Positions 21,934 through 31,158 of a stretch of 64,000 nt of DNA are shown here, in pieces. Below the pieces are notes generated by a model. That model saw only the letters and a list, made by a program, of their open reading frames with translations, did no database searches and was not told the origin of the DNA. Position numbers and translations under genes: made by a program. The stretch is from Blepharisma japonicum (lineage: Eukaryota; Ciliophora; Heterotrichea; Heterotrichida; Blepharismidae), in the NCBI GenBank assembly GCA_949751835.1, contig CATKHK010000077.1, forward strand, positions 124,001-188,000, read 5' to 3'. How positions within the stretch are numbered: the stretch's first letter is position 1; each line of letters opens with the position of its first letter.

Positions 21934-24090
21934 TTAGTATCTACGCGAAGCACTAGGCGAGCGCATATAATCAGCTTTAAATGGATCATTTCTAGGGGTT
22001 TCCCATGGAGATGCAATATCATGAGGTGCTGGCGTTTGCATAGGATACCCAGGTGACTGTGCAGGAGTTTTCATTACGTCCTGTGCAGATTGAATAGCCA
22101 TGCCATTTGCTACAGATTTTACTTCAGCACAAGCGCTTAGGTCAATTGTTATGATTTTGTTTTTGGTGTTTAATTCAATCATAGCTCTTCTGTCCATCAA
22201 TTTAATGATTTTCCCTGTATACCCACGATATGGGCCTTCAGTGATTCTTACGTATTTTCCAACAACATCTTTTGGAGAAGGCTCAGGAGCTGCTACCTCT
22301 TTTCTTTCGCCTCCTAATAATAAGCAATAGCTTGCCTTTATAGGGACTATATTTGCAGTCGCCACTGAGTCAGGGATATTTAAAAATAGCACACCTCTTA
22401 ATGAATTCTTTATCGCTCCAATTTTGTCATGCAAATCATGCTTGAAATAACTGATTTTTACCATGTCCCCTGCAACTAATGAATTACCATCTCTATCAAC
22501 TGCAGCTGCTCTTCTTGCGATATATTTCTTAGCTACCTCATGATACCATACATTTTTAGTTTCCCCATTATCCATGACAGCTTTTACACAGTCATTATCC
22601 ACCTTAACAACTATACCAAAGGCTTTATCATTATTTAATGTGATGATGTCATAGACTTTATAAGCTTCAGTGTGCTGGACACCTGAGCTTATTTCATCAG
22701 TTAACTTTAAGTCATTAAAAAGAACTGAAATCACGTCTTTGGAGACATCACACATTAAATCTGCAGTCGTTTCTTTGGTAGCTGCAATCATCCCGGTGAC
22801 TCCTGAATATCTCCCTCCAGAAACCTTTACATGGTCGCCGACCTCAAAAAACTTGCTGACTTCAGACTCAGGGAAATTCAGCTGCTGATTGGCGAGCTCT
22901 GATATACTCGGAAGGATTGTTACCATCCCTTCAGCAGCCCTCATTACAGATCCTGTAAGTCCTCTGGCATCTCCTTTAATTACTTTGACACGGTCACCCT
23001 GCGAATAATGGATTTTTCTGCCTTGAAATTGTGAAGGCTTATTTTCTTCTTCTTGTGAAGAAGTTTGGAAAATTTGGATTTCTGTCAAGGTTGGCGCAAC
23101 ATTTTCAGTCTGGAGGCTGCGAATTGCCATTGATTTGTGAAGCAGACCGTTGCGGAATTGTAAGCCATTTCATAAGAAAAATATGTCTCGGGACATGACG
23201 TCTCTTTTGGTTTCACAATCAGGGTAGTCTTTTGGGTTAAAAAGTTTGGCTGGTGGCCGGACTTTGCGGTTGCTAGTTTTTTCAAGACGTGGGACGACTC
23301 TTACTTGTGCACGGTCTCTGTGTTCTTCGACCATTACAATTTGGGCGATGTCTCCTTTGTAGTCTCCTGATTTGATCCTGACGAATTTTCCAGGCTCAAT
23401 GGTAAGCTTTTTAGCCTTATCCATTGAAAAAACGTCAACCATTTCTTCAATCGGCACAATAGAAATTTTATATTCCAGTAACAAATGAATCCCTTTAATT
23501 GCAGTAACCACATGCACCTTCTTATAGGCTTCCACATATATATAATCCCTTACATGATTTGACGCAAATGCTGAAAAAATTTCTAATGGCTCCCCTTCTC
23601 TCATCTTAAATAAGGCTTTTTGCATCAAATTCATGGCCGCTTCTTTTTCTTTCCCATTTCTACACCCTACGAGCCATAATTTCGGGTCTTGAATTGATGG
23701 TAAATTTCTCTGCTGGGAGACCTGAGAAAGATCTTTAGGAATATCAGTCATTTGTAAAGTGGCCCGATGTTCAAATCTTCTTGCGATATCTTCAGGCTTT
23801 TCTTCTGACAAATAATCTCGGCGCTTAGGTAGTAAACTTTGAAGTCTTTCAGCTTCGCGACGCTCGTGCTCATATTCAGGATCAATGTCGCTTTCTTCGT
23901 CTTCTTCACCTTCATCTGCAGCAATTTCAAGAAATTTGTTTTTGGCGAATTTCGCACTATTTTTTTGGTGTTTTGTGCCTTTCGAAGAAGATTTTTTGGG
24001 CCGCTTACGAGAGGTTTCTTCTTTGATGTCAAAATCTTCATCTTCACTGGATTCATCATATGAGTCTTCGTCAGAACTTTCGCTTGACAT
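21934..24090 (-). CDS. SPT5: SPT5 transcription elongation factor (DSIF large subunit)
   Basis: 718 residues, with one TGA as Trp (DIFFLWNGLQFRNGLL). The N-terminus is acidic (SSESSDEDSYDESSEDEDFD). Next comes the NGN domain (KLWLVGCRNGKEKEAAMNLM at about 133-220), which pairs with SPT4. Several KOW domains follow, e.g. FVRIKSGDYKGDIAQIV, KVIKGDARGLTGSV, HVKVSGGRYSGVTGMI and YVRITEGPYRGYTGKI. The end is Pro/Ser/Thr-rich with TPAQSPGYPMQTPAP, a short version of the phosphorylated C-terminal repeat region. The protein clamps RNA polymerase II in elongation and pausing. It is shorter than animal SPT5 (about 1,080 residues), mainly in the tail. Its start codon is only 12 bp from that of the divergent POLD3-like gene. 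Confidence 0.93.
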
Positions 24091-24102
24091 TTATAAATTT
24101 AT

Positions 24103-24666
24103 ATGGATGGACTAATTGAGTATTTGAATAGTAAAATTGCAGTGACTGCGACAGAAATTTCGAAAGATTTTGGGGTGGCGATAGGCGAGGCTAGAAAAAT
24201 GCTGTTTTATTATATACAAAATTATCAAAGTAATTTCAACTGTATTTATTCATCTTTTGATCCTTCAAATAGAAAATTTTCACTAATAACAGAAGAGCAA
24301 ATGTTTGATTGCAGCATGTGCGAAATTGAAGTCTATGGTATCGTCCGTGAAAACTATGATAAAAAAATTCTCCTCACAAATTGCAATAAATTAAGGTATG
24401 ACCCTCCTCTTGGAAATCATAAAAAAGGAGTCATAATTAGCACCCTCCCAGTCGTAAAAATTGAAAATCGTATACAAAAAGACGGCACCCCTGCAATCAC
24501 AACAGGCAAAAAATTAAAAAGAAATTCCCTCGATTTTTATTTTAACCCTCCAAAGCGAGTTAAACCAAACTCTGAACTGTCCATTTCTGACATAAAAAGA
24601 CAGGTAAAATTAAATAATGATGGGAAATTAGTATTAGAAGAGCACATTACCTATGAAGAACAATAA
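24103..24666 (+). CDS. POLD3: POLD3/Cdc27-like DNA polymerase delta subunit (short)
   Basis: 187 residues. The N-terminal winged-helix region (YLNSKIAVTATEISKDFGVA, then EARKMLFYYIQNYQS) resembles the domain by which POLD3 binds POLD2. The middle and C-terminal parts are basic and probably disordered. They include KRNSLDFYF, a degenerate PCNA-interaction (PIP)-like motif. The length is less than half that of animal POLD3 (466 residues). The assignment rests mainly on the N-terminal 50 residues. Head-to-head with SPT5 (12 bp) and tail-to-tail with the SPC24-like gene (2 bp). Confidence 0.5.
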   Translation: MDGLIEYLNSKIAVTATEISKDFGVAIGEARKMLFYYIQNYQSNFNCIYSSFDPSNRKFSLITEEQMFDCSMCEIEVYGIVRENYDKKILLTNCNKLRYDPPLGNHKKGVIISTLPVVKIENRIQKDGTPAITTGKKLKRNSLDFYFNPPKRVKPNSELSISDIKRQVKLNNDGKLVLEEHITYEEQ

Positions 24667-24668
24667 AA

Positions 24669-25202
24669 TTAATCTATAATTTCCCACATTCTATTAACAG
24701 AATCATATGCTGACGAATTTTGAATTTTAAAAGGAACTTCTTCATCTCCTTTTATATAATTTCCACTGATATTTTGAGTGTCAGAAGCATTTCATTCGAT
24801 TTTTGCGAACATTCTATATAAGTTTATTTTGCTTTTTAAATAGGATAGCATTTTTTCATGATATTTTAGTTCTTCTTCTAATTCGTATTCTTCGTCAACG
24901 ATGTTGCCGTCTTTTTCTTTTAAGGCTTCTCTTGTGTATTTTTCGACTTCTTTTTGGCTTTTTAGCTTTTCCATTTCCATTAAATGCTTTTTTAGTTCAC
25001 TTTTTTCGTTTGCAGCGTCTTGCTTGGCCTCTTGGTAATTTATAATTTGTTCTTCAACCTTCACTTTTTCATCGTCAAGTTTGTTGCCGAGGAATTTTAA
25101 GTTTTCTTCAGTTTCTACGATTGAGTTGTGGATGGTAAGAGGAAGTTCATCAAGAATTTCTTGACAGGCTTGTAGTGAACTTTTGAGTTCGCCGATATCC
25201 AT
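24669..25202 (-). CDS. SPC24: SPC24-like kinetochore protein
   Basis: 177 residues when one TGA is read as Trp (FAKIEWNASDTQNI). Residues about 20-130 are a continuous coiled coil. They lead to a small globular end: YRMFAKIEW, then a Gly-containing loop (ISGNYIKGDEEV) and a final helix SAYDSVNRMWEIID. This order, including the I-x-W motif and the C-terminal hydrophobic helix, is that of SPC24, the NDC80-complex subunit that with SPC25 anchors the complex to CENP-T/MIS12. The standard-code reading would lose the entire globular domain. It ends 2 bp from the POLD3-like gene. Confidence 0.6.
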
Positions 25203-26019
25203 TTTAAAAATTTAAAAATAATTTCTTCATATAATTTTAATTGTTTTTTATAGAGTATTTCTTTATATTTTTGAAAATCTATCAAGAAAATGAGGTAAAG
25301 AGTAAAAACTTCTATGAAGTCATATTTTTACACCATATTAAAAATTAAAAAATTTTGAAATGGTGGAAAAACTTTCATGCTGTTCTTACAGCGAATACAG
25401 GAGAAAAAACTTCATATAAAAATTTTTTATAAGCTTTGGCCTCGCTTATACCATAATAAAAATTAAAATATATTTGGCGTATCCAGAAATTTTCCAAGAA
25501 ACTATTTTTCATAAAAGATTGCTATTTTACTAGCAAAAACCTTAATGTGTATTTCGATATTGCTTTTTTGCAGTTTTTATATTTTTAAGTTTGTGTGCTT
25601 AATGAAATTGATAAGAGTGGTATGCAATCCTGATTAGAGTATTTTCTTTAAGTATAGATCATATTAAAAAATTTTATATTGAACTTTCATGTAGTTTTAA
25701 GAATTAGCATAAGCAAATGCTAATTGGAACTTATTATATAGTCTGCATCTTTTGGGGATTATTGCTATTATCATCATTTAGTAAATAAATAGTCATTTAA
25801 GACTTTAAACTGGTTTTAATTGGTTTTTGGCTATTCTGTATTCCACAGCCATAATAGCATAATATTTTTTCGGGCAGTTTTTTCATGCTGATTTTGTAGA
25901 AAATTTATGTAAATAATAAGAGCTTTTGACAATTAGGCTCCTTCTTATAACATTTCTTAATAAAATGCTTTATAAATTAAATTAATTGATTTTTAACTAA
26001 AATACATAATAATACTAAA
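25203..26019. other. AT-rich divergent intergenic region
   Basis: 817 bp between the divergent SPC24-like and FAIM-like genes. No frame with coding character is seen even with TGA=Trp. Short A/T runs only. Confidence 0.45.
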
Positions 26020-27180
26020 ATGGAATCCACATTTAAACCTACACAAGTGACTATGGAAGATGTAGGTGAAAGATTTAGGAGGTAAATTCAACATAGTTCT
26101 AAAAAGCATATTATTTGGCATTTTGAATTAGACAATGAAAAGCACGCCGCCGAGCTCGAATGCTCATATTTGACTAATAAACGAAGGGTCACTTTTGACG
26201 GGACCCTAATGTTTACAGGCTATAAGCCTATTGGTGGGGTATTCCAGTACAGATTTTTCCATATGAAGCATGTAATTACAATTGACAACCCAGGTGCAGA
26301 CGCAGATTTATTAGTAGATGGCTTATCTTTTAATGATCTTTATGGGCAGAAGATATGGGAAAGAATGTATGGAAAAGACTCCGCCTCAAGACAGCCCCAT
26401 AAAGACCAAGTCCACGAGTACCCTACAGAAACCTTTAAAAAGGCTGGAGAAGAGCCTAACATTCAGGCCAAAAAAGCCCACGAAATTGGGCAAAAACCAA
26501 AAAATGAAATTAAAATGGCTAAAGAAATGGATTTACTTGAAGATTTACCAAATAAAATTGAGTTTGATTTATTACCAGGAAATGTGAAGCCTGCCAGGGC
26601 TAAGCTGAAAGATGATTTTTTAGAGCTCGGCGCAGAAGAAAATAAAGACTCGGATTTATTAAGTTTGGAAGGTTTAGATATAAAAGCGAGCGAAAATGCA
26701 TTTGATACTATTTTTGATAATAAGCCAAAACCTGCTAATAAAGCTGCTACAGATTTAGATCTTTTTGCAGATATTCAGAAAACTGATAATAAAACTAAAC
26801 CAGCTGGGAGTTCACTCAATATGGATCTTTTTGCAGATATGCCGAAGTCAGCAAGCTTTACTGGGGATATTTTTAGTAAGCCAGCGGTAAATATAACAAA
26901 TAAGCAGGCCAATCCTTCGTCATTTGATTTTGCGAATAGCAATAAGGACTTATTTGCAGGCGCAAAACCGCAGCCGGCTAGCAGCTCAAATCCTTTAGAC
27001 TCGCTATTTAGTCTGGATACAATGAAAACTCAAGCAAAAAGTGTGACTAGCACAAGTGCGCAGCCGGAGCTTTTTCGCATTCAGCAAAACCCTAATAAAA
27101 ATACAGAAAGTTTAATGAATTCATCACAGTCAACTAGCAAAAAAGAAGAAAAATCAGCCTTTGATGATTTATTTTCATAA
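26020..27180 (+). CDS. FAIM-domain protein with DLF-motif tail, one intron
   Basis: Exons 26020-26081 and 26097-27180 give 381 residues. Residues about 20-105 are a FAIM-type beta-sandwich: HIIWHFELDNEKHAAELEC, then TFDGTLMFTG, FFHMKHVITI and LLVDGLSFNDLYG. The remaining 270 residues are disordered and carry repeated short motifs: DLFADIQK, DLFADMPK, DIFSKP, DLFAG, DSLFS and a terminal FDDLFS. DxF/DLF-type peptides are known to bind the AP-2 appendage or clathrin adaptors. An endocytic adaptor role is therefore inferred, helped by an AP-2 mu gene 1.7 kb further on. Animal FAIM is only the domain, without such a tail. Confidence 0.75.
26082..26096 (+). other. 15-nt intron
   Basis: gtaaattcaacatag. 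Removal joins GERFRS to SKKHIIWHFEL and supplies the ATG-containing first exon of the FAIM-like gene. Confidence 0.85.
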
Positions 27181-27274
27181 GACTAATTACAAATTATTTA
27201 AATTTATACGTTTTGAAATAAATCTTTAATATTTAATTTATTATTTAAATCACATATTGCTAAATTGTAATAAA

Positions 27275-27952
27275 ATGGAGACTGTGGATCCAAACGAGAC
27301 TCTCTACATCCAAAATCTCAATGAAAAAATCAAATCTGATGGTAAATTTTATATAGAAATGAGGGTTTTACTCTATCAACTATTCGCACAATACGGCACA
27401 GTCTTAGAAGTCCAAACCCAAAAACAATACCGTATGAGAGGCCAAGCATTCGTAGTTTATGACTCTAAAGAGGATGCTACAAATGCTATGAGACTATTAC
27501 AAGGCTACAGTTTTCATGGAAAAACATTGGTAAGTTTCACCTAGAGAATTTCTTACTCAAAGGTAAAATCTGATATAATCACAAAACGTGAAGGAACATA
27601 TATACCCCGTGATCATACAGAATCCACCTTCAAACGCCAGCACTTTTTCAGAAAACTTGAAGAAAAACAAGCCAAAAGACAAGGAATGCAGATAGAAATG
27701 CCCAGCAATGGCCATGCAGGGGCAAACCATATTTTATTTATTGAAAGAATTGATTCCAGCATCCCTGAAAACGTGATTGCTTCTCTATTTTCTCTATACG
27801 AAGGATATAAAGAAGTAAGAATGATTCCTGAAAAAAGAGTAGCTTTTATAGAATTCGACGAAGATTTCCAAGCTGCTAAAGCTTTAGAAGGCTTAAATGG
27901 GTACAAAATCACAGAAAACTGCCAGCTTATCATTTCTTATGCTAAAAGATAG
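27275..27952 (+). CDS. SNRPB2: U1A/U2B''-like snRNP protein, two RRMs, one intron
   Basis: Exons 27275-27529 and 27545-27952 give 220 residues. RRM1 begins NETLYIQNLNEKIK, has RNP1 MRGQAFVVY, and continues across the intron as GKTLRISYSKVKSDII, which matches the U1A/U2B'' ending of this domain. A Lys/Gln/Arg-rich linker leads to RRM2 (NHILFIERIDSSIPE ... KRVAFIEFDEDFQA ... LIISYAKR). Total length and domain order are those of U2B'' and U1A. One protein often serves both snRNPs in protists, so the choice between them is open. Start at ATG 27275, not the upstream TTG. Confidence 0.9.
27530..27544 (+). other. 15-nt intron
   Basis: gtaagtttcacctag splits RRM1 between GKTL and RISYSK. The conserved RRM sequence across the junction makes this the clearest intron of the window. 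Confidence 0.95.
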
Positions 27953-28040
27953 GTTTAAAATTGTATTTTCTTATATAGGCTAAGAGCTTGCCCTCAAACT
28001 CTTAAATAAAGGTAAGTTAAAGACTAATAGTTAGTAAAAC

Positions 28041-28880
28041 TTAAAATATCTCACAGCATTCATGATGTACAGGCTGCTGATGGTTGCTTTCTACCCTTTC
28101 CACCTGCCTCACAGCTACATTTTTCAGCAACACCCCATCTCCATTTCCAGCCAACAAAATATGTGTGTCCCTAAAACAAGGTATAAATTTATTACAACAA
28201 GAATTCATACACCTTTTATTTGTGGTAACTGCAGTGATAAATACTTTATCGTCGCCATTGTCAATCAAATTCACTTTGATGTCAACGTAGTCTTGGATTT
28301 CGTTTATTTCTTCAAGTTCAGGGATTTCTTGTTTTTTAAAAAATTTAAATTCGTTTCCAGGGCCAATATTTGCACCGAAGATGACGAAGACTCTTTGAGA
28401 GTCCGAGTCTTTTTTAAATTTACAAATCATGGCGTCGGGATCTTTGACCCCGCTTCCTCTTGTTATGATAAAAAATGCAGAGTCGCCGATCAGTCTAAAA
28501 GTCAAATTTAATTCGCAGGCGATGCTTTTAAGCGAAATAGTCGGTTTTGATCTTAATACTAAATTTTGTATCGGAATTCCAAAATTATTCGGCTGAATTT
28601 CAAAAGGTCGAAAATTCCCCCTGACCTCAGAAAGTCCTTCAGACGAGTGACTATAAAAATTTGCGATTTCCCAGTTTGCAGGTTTCGGTATTTGTTGTGA
28701 AAAATTATCAGCTATAATAAGTTTGTTCAGAATATGCCTTTCAGTCTGCTGAAATTCTTCTTGGGAGTCTTTTTGTTCTTTTAAAGGAGACACTTGTCGG
28801 TCGGCTTGGATTTTCATAATAAGTTCTTGATTATAAAGCCGTGGTTGATGGGCTCTGAAGTCTAAAGATTTTGATCTCAT
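28041..28880 (-). CDS. unknown protein with possible CaaX end
   Basis: 279 residues with no TGA codons. The first 100 residues are charged and Gln-rich. The rest looks like a beta-rich domain (LNLTFRLIGDSAFFIITRGS ... KVFITAVTTN ... THILLAGNGDGVLLKNVAV), possibly of the laminin-G/lectin sandwich kind. A Cys cluster (CMNSCCNKFIPC) lies in it. The protein ends HHECCEIF, where C-E-I-F could be a prenylation site and the preceding Cys a palmitoylation site (inference). I do not recognise a family. The start codons of the neighbours do not constrain it. It lies 36 bp downstream of AP-2 mu on the same strand. Confidence 0.6.
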   Translation of the reverse strand: MRSKSLDFRAHQPRLYNQELIMKIQADRQVSPLKEQKDSQEEFQQTERHILNKLIIADNFSQQIPKPANWEIANFYSHSSEGLSEVRGNFRPFEIQPNNFGIPIQNLVLRSKPTISLKSIACELNLTFRLIGDSAFFIITRGSGVKDPDAMICKFKKDSDSQRVFVIFGANIGPGNEFKFFKKQEIPELEEINEIQDYVDIKVNLIDNGDDKVFITAVTTNKRCMNSCCNKFIPCFRDTHILLAGNGDGVLLKNVAVRQVERVESNHQQPVHHECCEIF

Positions 28881-28916
28881 GATTTGAATAATTGTTAGAA
28901 AATATTATGATTATTT

Positions 28917-30197
28917 TTATATTCTGTGCTGATATGATCCAGCTTTAGTTATGTAGCGGATCCACTTAGTAGGCTTATAATTGCTTTTTTCTATAACTCT
29001 TAAAAATCTGACTCGGAGGCCTGAAGAGGTAAACATAGGGACTTGGAAATCAATTGTTACGGGAGGCCGAGACCATGGTTTATCATTTGTAGTGGGAACT
29101 AAATTGACTGAGCCTCTTAACGTGTATTCACTGTCTCCAGGGAATCTTCTGATTCTCCATACAACTGCACCTTGTTCTGGCTCAAGTCTAGCTTTTCCAG
29201 TGACTGCATATATATTGGTTTTTCCTGAATTTTTTGGGACTGGGATTTTTATTACCACATTAGACGCAAAAACATTCCTCTCAAAAAGTGCTTTAATTTT
29301 CAGCGAGATTTCTATCTTGTTTTTATCATACTCGTGCACTATAGGAATAAGCTTGAAAGGAAGATTCACGTTTTCAGTGACCCTATAAGTCATTAATTCA
29401 AAAACACCATCAGGTGGGATAAAAGTAATTGATCTGTCTCTATCAAATTTCCCTAGTCTTACACATTGGTGGAATTTTATATCATCAATAGCTATTCCTT
29501 TATCTCCAAGGACACTATTTCCATCCCCAGCCATTGCTAGCTTATCATTCATACCAAACTTGCATTCTGGCATAAAAGAAAGCAGGCTTTTTACCATGAT
29601 TTGGCCTTGGACTTCACTACGCAAAACAGTGCCTTGGGATGACACGAGGACATGGAGACTTTCAATAACGTCTATATAAACTTCATTATTTTTGTGCCTA
29701 ATATTATCAGGACGCCAACTAGTAATTCCTGTAGCTTGAATTAAAGCTCCTTGGATCTGATCATCCCTAATAGACTTCCTTAACCCGCCTTGGGTGATGA
29801 ATTGTTTTAACACCTCGGTCTCAGTCAGCTGGGGCAAGCCGAAATCCATAATTTCGTCCAATAGCTCATAAATAAGCACATAATTTTTTTTGATTGCATT
29901 TTCATCAAATTCCCCATTAAAATAAGCTTTGAAAACCTCAACAGCTTTATATAGGAATTGAAGGATCATGGCGACGTTGATATTAGAAGCCGCTGCAGCT
30001 ACCACAAAGATGTTGTTTTGAACTGTATGGATATAATGGACGCCATTTAAATAGACGATCGGCTGTTCTGATGCTTCTTTAGCTGCGACTACTTGGGTAC
30101 AGAACTGGGAAACTTCAGTCCGGCTGACGTCGTCACGATATGACCTATAAATCAAGACTTCTCCACGAGAATTTAGAAATAATAAAGCACTAGCCAT
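28917..30197 (-). CDS. AP2M1: AP-2 clathrin adaptor mu subunit
   Basis: 426 residues, close to the family's 435. A longin-type N-domain (ALLFLNSRGEVLIYRSYRDD) is followed by the mu-homology domain with SWRPDNIRHKNNEVYIDVIE, FGMNDKLAMAG, AIDDIKFHQCVRLGKFD, ITFIPPDGVFELMTYR and a terminal KWIRYITKAGSYQHRI. These fit mu2 better than mu1. The subunit binds YxxPhi cargo signals and PIP2 at the plasma membrane, and drives clathrin-mediated endocytosis. It is followed on the same strand by the unknown 279-residue gene, and preceded by syntaxin 5 at 41 bp. Confidence 0.93.
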   Translation of the reverse strand: MASALLFLNSRGEVLIYRSYRDDVSRTEVSQFCTQVVAAKEASEQPIVYLNGVHYIHTVQNNIFVVAAAASNINVAMILQFLYKAVEVFKAYFNGEFDENAIKKNYVLIYELLDEIMDFGLPQLTETEVLKQFITQGGLRKSIRDDQIQGALIQATGITSWRPDNIRHKNNEVYIDVIESLHVLVSSQGTVLRSEVQGQIMVKSLLSFMPECKFGMNDKLAMAGDGNSVLGDKGIAIDDIKFHQCVRLGKFDRDRSITFIPPDGVFELMTYRVTENVNLPFKLIPIVHEYDKNKIEISLKIKALFERNVFASNVVIKIPVPKNSGKTNIYAVTGKARLEPEQGAVVWRIRRFPGDSEYTLRGSVNLVPTTNDKPWSRPPVTIDFQVPMFTSSGLRVRFLRVIEKSNYKPTKWIRYITKAGSYQHRI

Positions 30198-30238
30198 TTC
30201 TTTATAAGAAATATATAACTTATCATAAGAATCGTCAA

Positions 30239-31064
30239 TTAAACTAAGAAAATAACGTAAAACACAAAGAAAATCACAAAAATCATGAAAACTTTGATGC
30301 CTAAGTTCCTGTTGCTGGTGACATTTTGGTGGTATTTTTCTATTTCCTGTTTTCCTTTTTCTAAATTTAATAAAGCTTGATCAGTATTCTGGTCAATTCT
30401 TTCTACCATAAGCTGCTGCTCGTGTACAATTAAAGCTAATCTTTGGACCATCTGGGAGACTTCTGCCATTTGTTTTTCTACTTGTTCGACGCTATCAGCC
30501 CTGGCTTGGAGTTCTGATAAATCATCAATTTGTTCTTGCACATTACCACCTATAGTATTCTTACTTTACTTCTAAAAAGCTTGGGATATCTTTTCTAGAT
30601 AGCTCTACTTCGTTTACAGAGGAAATTTCTTTTTGCTTAAGTTTATTGTCTTTAAGAAGCTTGGTTCTAGTTTGGAGAAGTTTTTGGAAATCTTTGATGA
30701 GAGATAATAAGCGTTGCTGCAGGATTTCTTTGATAATTTCGGCACAGTCACCATCTATTTGGACCCCTCGGACTTCTTCAAGCTTGATTTGGGAAACTTT
30801 TATGCTATCTTCAATTTGTTCGCTGAGCTGGTGGATACGAGAACTTTGGTTATTGAAAAGAGTGTTTTGCTTTGTTAGTTTGAATAAAGAATTGAGCATT
30901 TTGTGGGTTTCGACTAAAGAAAAATGCAATTTTCCAGCTTCGTTCATAAAGTGGCTGTCACTTGCTGAAATTTCAGAAGGCTGAAAGCGCTCTTGATAAG
31001 CAGACTTGAGAGGAGCTTTATAAGTTTGAGTAATAAGAAGAAGCTGAGGTGTAATATCAGTCAT
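30239..31064 (-). CDS. STX5: syntaxin 5-like Qa-SNARE, split by a one-base frame shift
   Basis: Two adjacent frames form one protein. The upstream part (31064-30561, 167 residues) is the Habc region (SSRIHQLSEQIEDSIKVSQI, LIKDFQKLLQTRTKLLK). The downstream part (30541-30239) is the SNARE motif and anchor (LQARADSVEQVEKQMAEV, ERIDQNTD, YHQNVTSNRN, then a C-terminal membrane span), very like STX5. Between them lies a 15-nt GT...AG sequence (gtaagaatactatag), but removing it does not bring the halves into one frame: a length of 1 modulo 3 is needed. The downstream part has no ATG before its SNARE core. Either the sequence has a one-base error, or splicing or decoding is unusual, or the gene is newly broken. 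STX5 drives ER-Golgi and intra-Golgi fusion. Confidence 0.75.
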
Positions 31065-31158
31065 TTTTATACAAAATTAATAAACAGCCCAAAATTATTT
31101 TAAATATATTTTCATTATTTATAAAAATAAACCAATTTACTATCATAATTTCTTATAA

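Noticed and set aside
30548-30562. The 15-nt GT...AG in syntaxin 5 as a normal intron
   Set aside because: Removing it leaves an in-frame TAA within two codons and does not join the SNARE half. It is recorded as a problem, not annotated as an intron.
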